Positions 19,999-26,712 of a DNA stretch of 26,712 bases are shown piece after piece. The stretch covers positions 1 through 26,712 of the forward strand of contig PITI01000058.1 of NCBI GenBank assembly GCA_004325065.1, written 5' to 3'. The first letter of the stretch is position 1, and each line of letters begins with the position of its first letter. Under the pieces are notes generated by a model. That model ran no database searches. It saw only the letters and a list, made by a program, of their open reading frames with translations, and was not told the origin of the DNA. The position numbers and the translations under genes were made by a program. Source of the DNA: Hamiltosporidium magnivora. Lineage: Eukaryota > Microsporidia > Dubosqiidae.

Positions 19999-22226
19999 TT
20001 TATTAATGTTGGAACAATCATTTTAAGTTATATATTTGTAATTAAATTAAATTTTTCCTAGGATTAACAATTTTTCATTATTTTAGTTCACGATTTATCT
20101 GTTAAAAAACTGCTTGTTATATCAAATCACAAATTACTTGAATTTATACCAAAACAAAGATAGAAATTAATTAAACGATTTAACTATGGCTGTTTTAAAT
20201 GTAATAGCATACTACTATATATCAATGGTTCATTCAACCTGGCATTATCAATATTAAATACCATTTTTGCTTCCAAATGCTAATTATTCGATTTTCTTCT
20301 TGCAGCAGTATTACCTGAAAAGCCATATAAAGTTAAGAATTGAAGTATTATAAAACTCAAAATGATTTCCATACAACACTTGGTATTAAAAAAACTCGAG
20401 CAACTATAGTGCAGGGTCTTTTTTGTTTAAGATGATGCGGAGACAATACAGGCGATTTTACAAACAATATGTAATGTAGCCAACTTATAGCCTCGGAAGA
20501 TTGGTTTATAATGATATTAATTGTTTTATCAATAAAATAATCTTCAGAGTAAATTTTGCCTCTGGAAATGCTATTCAACAAGGTAATAATTCAAATTTTT
20601 TTTGCTTAATCACATTTTACGAATAAACTAATCCCTTAAGTAATTCGAATGGTTGTCTTGCAAATATAATGAAGCAGAAACTATGGTTGGTAATATGGTT
20701 ATAAAACTTTAAAATGTTCCGATGAATGTAATATTTTACACTTTTTTCTGTATGCCAGAGATAATCTGCGAATATCAAAATGTTTGTTAATTATGTACTT
20801 TTGAATTCTGCATTCATTAGGAGTAGAAAAAACATTTTTCAGAATAAAAGAAGATTCAAACGTGAATTTGCGCTCATTAGAATGGTACATTCAGAGGCAT
20901 GACGGTTAATATGTTATTTTAAAGAATATGATAAATTTAAACTCAGAGAAAAAAAATGACACTCTATATAAATGCCCTTGCTTTGTATAAAAACAAAATA
21001 AATCTTGATTATTTTTACGAGTAATCATTTTCTGGTACATATTGAACTCATTGTATTTATTAAGTATCTAATATTTTTGAATATACGAAAATCTGAACAG
21101 CTGATTTAATGTATATTATTAATAGTATCGCATAAAAACACATATGAATGATTATATTTACTTCTTTTGGTTATATTGCTAATGAAAATAGCATATAAAC
21201 GCTATATAATTCCATAAGGATATAGATTATGTTTAGGACATCTCCAACAAAAAACTATTTTACAAATTCTATTAAATTAGACGAAGAAACAGAGAGAAGA
21301 GTGTTTTGCCTTTATAAAGCAATATAAATAAAAACAAATTTTTGAATATAAAATATTGGCTTATTTTTATATTGAATGCATTTTTCTGCTTTGAAACTGC
21401 GAGATTCAACAATAATATTTAAATGACTACCGCGAAAAGAAATTTGCTCTGGAAATGTATAACAACATTTTTTACCACGATTTTTAGTTCATGAGTTTTT
21501 TTTTAATAACTAAACTTTTAAATAACTTGATTTTAGCTTTCATATACTTGACATATGTTCATAAAATTGTCAATTCATTCTCAAATCGCACATAAAACAG
21601 AGTTTATAATTGACATTCCATTTTTTTTTATTTTAAATTATCATATAACAAATATAAAGATTTGTTTAGATAAACCCAACGGCTATTTTAGAATAATATT
21701 CTGCTGCTAAAAAAATACTTAAAAGAAATCCTAGGGTAAAAGGAGAAAGAAAGACCCATGGACACAAACAATTATGAATCAAACACAAAAACAAAATTAT
21801 AATTTTTTTTATTACGAGATAGATAAAATTTAAACATAATAAAAATAAGAATCGTTTGATAGGATATATAAAATAATAAAATCATGTTATACTTGCAATA
21901 TCAAAATTTAGATTGGAACATCTTTGAGTTATTTAACATTCTTTGCTAAATATTTGAAATTAGCGTTGCTTGGTTTAAATTTTTTTCTTTCAATAGAATT
22001 CAAGAAGTTATAGTTTAAAAAAAAGTCGAATAAATAAAAAAAATCATAGCTAAAATAGCACAAATGTATTTATTTGGTCGAATATTATTATACATTGTTT
22101 GTCATAAATATATGATACCCTAGTATTGTTTATAAACTAATAAAGTAAATTCCTAACTACTATTTACATATTTGATTTAATCTAATTTAACAAATTTCTA
22201 TCAGTTATAAAATTTCTTTAACCGTT
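19999..22226. other. Intergenic, no secure gene
   Basis: Short open frames occur on both strands (for example 20357-20581 and 20699-20890 on -), but none resembles a known family. On the + strand, 20694-20913 reads through with a single TGA (a frame with CSDECNILHFF near 20715 and SLEWYIQRHDG at its end), which might be an old coding fragment. From 21000 to 22200 the sequence is featureless and A/T-extreme. Confidence 0.4.
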
Positions 22227-22430
22227 TTAATCCCTACTTTCTCTTCTTCTATATTCGACTCTTCTTTTATGTTTATTGTCGGTTTCTCGGCCGTGGATAT
22301 GTTCCAAAACATGAAATAGTATGTAATTTGCCTTATCTTGTTTACCACTTTCCCCCTCGATATTCATTTGTGCTAAAGAGGATGTTAGTTGTTTATGAAT
22401 TTCCGCTCTTTCAATAACACCTAATGCCAT
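22227..22430 (-). CDS. Small hypothetical open frame, possibly a gene fragment
   Basis: The 67-aa frame starts with MALGVIERAEIHKQLTSSLA and ends in a very basic tail with RRVEYRRRESRD. Its composition (Glu, Lys, His, Arg, few runs of Asn or Phe) is more protein-like than most chance frames here. It lies in a locally less AT-rich patch. An in-frame TAG three codons upstream fixes the ATG at 22430. I recognise no family. Upstream on the same strand, a different frame reads ECRDKIQSIVHKKTVRTISF at about 22455-22515, so this may be the surviving piece of a larger decayed gene. Chance is a real alternative at this length. Confidence 0.25.
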   Translation of the reverse strand: MALGVIERAEIHKQLTSSLAQMNIEGESGKQDKANYILFHVLEHIHGRETDNKHKRRVEYRRRESRD

Positions 22431-23182
22431 TCTCGACTAAACAAAGCCTTATTCGTAGGTCAAAAGAAATTGTCCGGACTGTCTTCTTGTGCACTATCGA
22501 CTGAATTTTGTCTCTACATTCATGAGTATATATAGTCTTTAAAACATGTCATATGGTATTTTGTCACAATATTGTTTCCAGTTATAACATAACTCTAATA
22601 CCATAGTAAAGGCTTTAAAAAATTGTTTCGAAGGTGTGATACTTTAAGAAACCATATTCACACTCTTAATTTACAATCAAGATTTAAACGAATTTCATTT
22701 TAAATAAATTGTTGTTTAAATGCGCAAGAATTTTTTTTATTAAAATTCAGAATCGTAAAATACACAAATAAGTCTCCATGTCGTCTTTTTTTTTATTTTG
22801 AAAAAATTTCGAGTAGTAAATATTTTAGAAAAATAACCACAATATATAATATAAAGCTCATATATAGGGGCACGAAGGAATACCACTACGATAAGGAAAA
22901 TCCTGAAGCAAATTTTTGTATCATTTTAATTTTTAAACAAACACGCAATATTTTTTTTATTCAAATTCTGAATAAATGTAAATTATTTGGCCGTACGAAT
23001 TTTTTAGCCGTAAATAATTTTGGACTCAAGGATTTATACAACAGAGCTCCATGGAAAACTTGATGTATTATATAATTTAAAAAGTTCGAATTTCATCGGC
23101 GATCCTGGTCCTGCCAATAGAAGTAAACCTATTTCGAATCCTGATTGTTTAAAACCTGATTTTATTTTAAAAGGCAATGTTC
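22431..23182. other. Intergenic, unassigned
   Basis: No gene is recognised. The part at 23015-23182 is less AT-rich and adjoins the GC-richer element copy, so it may be further sequence of that element (downstream of it on the minus strand). The other copy of the element does not clearly share it. Confidence 0.35.
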
Positions 23183-23406
23183 ATTCATCCTCGGCACTAC
23201 AGCTTTATACGAGCCTTGGATTCCCTCGGCAATACCGCCTACAAGTCTCTTTCCAAAGGGTTCGTTTACTTTTTCGGGTTTCGTAACAAGGTGGTTTTAA
23301 AGGGTGGGTTGTTAGCCATAGCCCAACCCAAATCCAGAGAACCAGTCCTTTTAGTCGCCTCCTACGACAAGCGGAGAATACTCCAAGCCAATTCTACTCC
23401 TGGCAT
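23183..23406 (-). mobile_element. GC-richer interspersed element, copy 1
   Basis: Read on the minus strand, this 224-base unit begins ATGCCAGGAG and ends GTAGTGCCGAGGATGAAT. It is homologous along its length to the plus-strand copy at 25166-25385, and the last 18 bases are identical. It holds a hairpin at 23354-23368 (GTCG, 7-base loop, CGAC, then TAA). In the 3' half (23296 down to 23183) an open frame reads NHLVTKPEKVN, GKRLVGGI and VVPRMN, matching copy 2. I believe short sequences like the hairpin block occur in animal retroelements, but this is memory, not a search. A non-LTR retroelement 5' segment or a short non-autonomous element are the likeliest explanations. Confidence 0.55.
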
Positions 23407-24334
23407 GGAGGGAATAAAAAAAGCAATGTCACGATATTAAAATTATAATAATAACATTTTAATCACAAAGAAAAGTACTTTAAATATATTTGAATTACAA
23501 ACCATAACATCATAGAAAGCTTTTATGAATTGGCCAAGCTAGCGATAATAAAATTTAAAACATTGTTCGAGATTTTCTAAGTAAACATCAGGAAAAATAA
23601 CTTTCTGAAACATATTATTTTTATAAACTTTTCTCTATATTCATACAATTAAAAAACCTATTTTTTTAAGCTGAACCATAAAATGGTATGTAGTCTAGAA
23701 GAAAATAATATATCTCCAATGTTAGTAAACGTAATAAAACTTTTGTGCTCATTTGTAAAGTTTAAAAGATGTTTCAAATAAAACCATAAATACAATATAA
23801 ATCTTTCATACAGCTAATATGTATACATTAATACTTGTCTTTAAAACAGATTAGACAAATATGTGTAATTTTTCTCATATAACATTAAAATATATAGTCT
23901 GTCTTACTGTAATTAACACTCGATATCCGCGTATAAAGTCTGATATCAATTATAAAGAAACTCGAAACTAGGAACAAATAAAAACCATCGGCAAGCGTGT
24001 TCCAGCAATGTTTGCATCGAAGACATATGAGATATTAACTCTATATTGAAATCTGTTTTAAATACAGATATTCTATTACCAAAATAAAATATATCTATCG
24101 ATATATAAGTCTTTGATTCAGGATGAATTAAAATTTAGTTTTTTCTCTTGACGTTATATGTCTGATTTTGCATTAAAAAAAATTTTCTTCGTTGCTGAAA
24201 TCAAGAACTATCCCATAATTAACATATGGATGAAGAGAGTGTCTTAGAAGAACTTTATAAATTAATTGAAAAAGTAAAAGTTCACTTTTATATTTTAATG
24301 TAAAAATATCCACCTTTTACACAACTAGAACATA
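23407..24334. other. AT-rich spacer
   Basis: This stretch lies between the GC-richer element copy and the piggyBac-like relic. No gene, RNA or repeat was recognised. Confidence 0.4.
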
Positions 24335-24720
24335 TGATATTGTTTTCATGGTATTGATGCAGTTCTAAGTATTACACATAACAGCTCTCCAATACTCAAA
24401 AGTATCTTTTAGACACTCAAATACACAATTATTTCACCAAAAGATGTAAAGAACTAAAATAACGGGACAGACATTTGCTCGGTGGTGTGATCGCAAGTCG
24501 AAATCTGGTTGGGATTGACAAGACATGCAACATTATCCACTACTCTACGCTTAATAAACCTAGTAAACTTTCCGTTAAAATATATCTTTATAAATTCAAT
24601 GGTTCATCTAGAAGTTGCACCGCCATGCAAATATTCATAACCCGGAAGTCAGCATTCTCGGTTTTGAAGGGTATGCTTTTGTTCGTATCTAACAAGCATC
24701 GAGTCTTTTAACAGAAGTAA
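24335..24720 (+). mobile_element. piggyBac-like transposase relic, copy B
   Basis: This is the better preserved of two related copies. The open frame 24475-24711 (78 codons) contains NLVGIDKTCNIIHYS and then NKPSKLSVKIYLYKF. In piggyBac-family transposases the segment around the first catalytic Asp reads as a hydrophobic pair, D, E, and then after about 15 residues NKP.K.GIK with a following CDS.TGY block; the spacing here fits. The candidate Asp is at 24517-24519. The usual Glu after it is Lys here, and the CDS block has become KFNGSSRS, so the product would be non-functional. Upstream, TTGTTTTCATG and GCAGTTCTAAG near 24341-24370 are shared with copy A. No terminal repeats or TTAA target duplications could be placed. 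Confidence 0.45.
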
Positions 24721-25165
24721 AAAAAGCTAGGTTTCTATGACTTTAACATGGAAATCAAATAAAATTAAATCTTGTGTCGCACTATACTTACATACAATTC
24801 TATAAAGTAAGTTTTGAGAAAACAAATCACCGTTTTATAGTCCACACTTCTTCATAACAATTCTTATGTAGCAACAGAAAACCAGGTTTTTTCATTCTAC
24901 GAAATACTATAGCATTGAATTGACTTGCATTTTATAAAATTATTTCGAAGCAAAAGATGTACGATATTCCCATCCTCTCTCTACCAAAGTAAAAACACTT
25001 AATTAGATACATAGATATTGCAAGATTATACATACAGCACAACTGAAAAAAAAAAAAATTGTGAAATGCAAAAAAATTGTTTTTAATATAAAAATCGAAT
25101 TTTCAAGCCAATAAAAATTTACATGAAAAAAATTGTTAAAAAGTAAAAAATAAAGTTGACCTATC
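24721..25165. other. AT-rich spacer
   Basis: No gene or RNA was recognised between the piggyBac-like relic and the second copy of the GC-richer element. Confidence 0.4.
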
Positions 25166-25385
25166 ATGCCGGGAGCATACTGTCTTAGATATTCTCTGCT
25201 TGTCGTTAGCAGCGACTAACTTAGACTAGTTCTCTAGGTCGCGCAATGGCCTAACAACTCACTTTTATAACCACCCTGTTATGAAACTTAAAAATGTAAA
25301 CAAAGGTACTGGAAAAAGGCCAGTTGGCAGTATTGGAGAAGGAGGGGGGCAAGGCTCGTGCAGATATGTAGTGCCGAGGATGAAT
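25166..25385 (+). mobile_element. GC-richer interspersed element, copy 2
   Basis: This is the plus-strand partner of 23183-23406. It begins ATGCCGGGAG and ends with the identical 18 bases GTAGTGCCGAGGATGAAT. The hairpin (25202-25216) keeps its GTCG/CGAC stem while two loop bases differ from copy 1. From 25269 to 25385 one frame reads NHPVMKLKNVN, GKRPVGSI and VVPRMN, one codon longer than copy 1. In both copies the frame through the hairpin gives LVV, then GGD or SSD, then a TAA stop, so the 5' half may be a structured leader and the 3' half the start of a coding region. Both copies end similarity at the same base, which suggests a true element edge. Confidence 0.55.
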
Positions 25386-26367
25386 AATTGAAAAATAAAG
25401 CATCTATGCATTGCAAATAATCATAAGGTTTAGTCTCAAAAAAATAAGTTAAATGTATCAGAAGTATTTTTTTCAGAGTGTAGTGAATTTTCATAATATA
25501 CCGATAGAATCCAAGCTTGTAATTTGTCTCGTTTGATTTCTCAATTTTTAATTATTATATCCAAATATTTTTTTACAAATTTTTAATATTTGCTCGCAAA
25601 AAAGTATCATAAATATTTCTCAAAATTCTAACTAATTCTTGAAATTGTCAATAAATTCATGCAAATATAAATTTTATTATTAATAAACAAAATGTCTTAA
25701 AGCAGGAATAAATGATTCATGATATTTGTCGTAATATCATTGATGAATACCCATCGGTTAAATTTAATACAAACCATCAAAGCATTTAGTTCTTTAAAAT
25801 GAAAAATTATCGGTAGGTCAAACTGCATTTTTATAATATTTTACAAGTATTGAAATTGATCTAAATTATCTTTATACACATTTGAAATAAAAATCTCGGT
25901 AATATTCATTAAGATTAAATTAATTATAATTTATAAGCATTTGTAGCATGTAATTCTTTAATTTTAAACGAATAGACGAGTTAATAAGATTGCACAAAAG
26001 TAATTGTATTGCAGCGAACCCAAATACGTAATTAAACCATTAATATATAATTGAAATTACCACATGTCGCCTTCAAAAAGTAATATCTTTTATATTCAGA
26101 ATTCAATAATGCTATTTTTATTCTTATATTTCAAAGTCCTAATCAAAGAAGAATTTCAGAGCGAATTTCTGTTTCATTTGAAATTTAGACCCGATATGCA
26201 AATTACCTATGACTTGTTTTAATATCCGAAAATTATACTAAAAATATAGAAAATTGATTTAATACAAAATAAATTTGCAAAATGAAGGATTTTATTTTTT
26301 TTAAGTTATTAAATTCTAATACAATTAGAAAAACATAGGTATTTTTTTCAGATTGTCATTGAGTGCT
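25386..26367. other. AT-rich spacer before the reverse transcriptase fragment
   Basis: No coding sequence for the upstream parts of a reverse transcriptase was found here, and no other gene. The change from A/T-extreme sequence to coding-like sequence near 26350 marks the probable 5' truncation point of the retroelement. Confidence 0.45.
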
Positions 26368-26712
26368 ATGACAGGCAAGGCAAAGGAATTTTTAGAGGTG
26401 ATTGGCTTAGAGATTAACAAAGAGAAGTCACCCACAAATGATACGTTTTGTGAAGATACTGCTACTCTTCTAGAAGGTGTTAGTGTTTACAAATATTTAG
26501 GAATAATAGAAGATAGCAGAGGAATCCCAACACGTAGCTCATTTGAAGAAGTACAGAGAAAACTTATATCAAGAGTTGAAAGACTTTGTCACACTAGATT
26601 AAATGCAAAAAATTTATTTTCTGCAATCAATCAACATGCGATATCGTTAATCAACTATCACATAGGAATAGTTCGACTTGAACCGGCTGGCTTCTCTAAG
26701 TTAGATGATGCA
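26368..26712 (+). CDS. Non-LTR retrotransposon reverse transcriptase, C-terminal fragment (partial)
   Basis: The frame is open from 26329 through the window end; the first ATG is 26368. The product reads FLEVIGLEINKEKSPTN and then GVSVYKYLGIIEDSRG. This is the order seen just after the catalytic YADD box in non-LTR reverse transcriptases: a GL.IN..KS block followed by F/YKYLGI. Next come a thumb-like region with LISRVERLCHTRLNAKNLF and INQHAISLINYHIGIVRLEP, and at the edge KLDDA. The fingers, palm and YADD box should lie upstream but are absent, so the copy is 5'-truncated, as is usual for LINE insertions primed from the 3' end. This stretch itself has no stop or frameshift and is less AT-rich than its surroundings, suggesting a fairly young insertion. 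The clade (R2/R4/Dong-like) is a guess. Confidence 0.75.
   Translation, partial: MTGKAKEFLEVIGLEINKEKSPTNDTFCEDTATLLEGVSVYKYLGIIEDSRGIPTRSSFEEVQRKLISRVERLCHTRLNAKNLFSAINQHAISLINYHIGIVRLEPAGFSKLDDA

Noticed and set aside
20357..20890. Minus-strand frames of 74 and 63 codons (20357-20581, 20699-20890)
   Set aside because: No recognisable motif, lengths within chance expectation, and competing plus-strand frames of similar quality.
23280..23293. TCGTAACAAGGTGG, like the conserved 3' end of small-subunit rRNA
   Set aside because: The match is about 11 bases only. The surroundings belong to an interspersed element whose second copy differs at this site, and no other rRNA signature is near.
23177..23440. 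87-codon plus-strand frame (and the 88-codon frame at 23020)
   Set aside because: They run antisense through the GC-richer element. The conserved peptide between the two element copies is on the opposite strand.
25166..25250. HDV-like self-cleaving ribozyme at the start of the GC-rich element
   Set aside because: The hairpin followed by CTAA recalls the P4 and J4/2 parts, but only a few bases lie between the would-be L3 and P4, leaving no room for the second strand of P1.
26337..26350. GGT followed by a T-run and CAG, resembling a tiny intron or 3' splice site before the RT fragment
   Set aside because: No upstream exon of the RT was found. T-runs before AG are common here, and a 5' truncation of the retroelement explains the junction.

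Overview
The window looks like transposon-rich, very AT-rich nuclear DNA of a eukaryotic parasite, most likely a microsporidian with an expanded genome. Four things point this way. The convincing genes are few, intronless and widely spaced. A spliceosomal helicase is present in a shortened form. A CACCCC motif sits almost against its start codon, as described for microsporidian genes. The mobile-element remnants (gypsy-type integrase, a piggyBac-like relic, a non-LTR reverse transcriptase) are of types reported in large microsporidian genomes. The assignment is inferred, because no rRNA or species marker is visible.

Layout. 1-2118 is AT-rich DNA without a recognisable gene. 2119-4074 (+) encodes a 651-aa protein with a signal peptide. 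4075-10140 is about 6 kb of gene desert. 10145-11290 holds a decayed integrase. 11768-14203 (+) encodes an 811-aa secreted paralogue of the first protein, with six 30-residue tandem repeats in its N-terminal half. 14564-14720 is a degenerate array of about 26-bp repeats. 14890-16138 is a second, longer integrase relic. 16905-17315 and 24335-24720 are two diverged copies of a piggyBac-like transposase relic. 18025-19998 (+) encodes the splicing helicase Prp5/DDX46. 20000-23180 is mostly empty. 23183-23406 (-) and 25166-25385 (+) are two copies of one GC-richer element facing opposite ways. The right edge (26368 onward, +) carries the C-terminal part of a non-LTR reverse transcriptase, truncated at its 5' side and continuing beyond the window.

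How the genes relate. Only Prp5 has a known cellular job: ATP-dependent remodelling of U2 snRNP during branch-site selection. It implies that this organism still splices some introns. The two large secreted proteins form a family of unknown function. They share a cysteine-containing domain of about 370 residues behind fast-changing, low-complexity or repetitive N-terminal regions, a design common in proteins exported or surface-exposed by parasites. Most of the remaining DNA appears to be mobile elements in various stages of decay.
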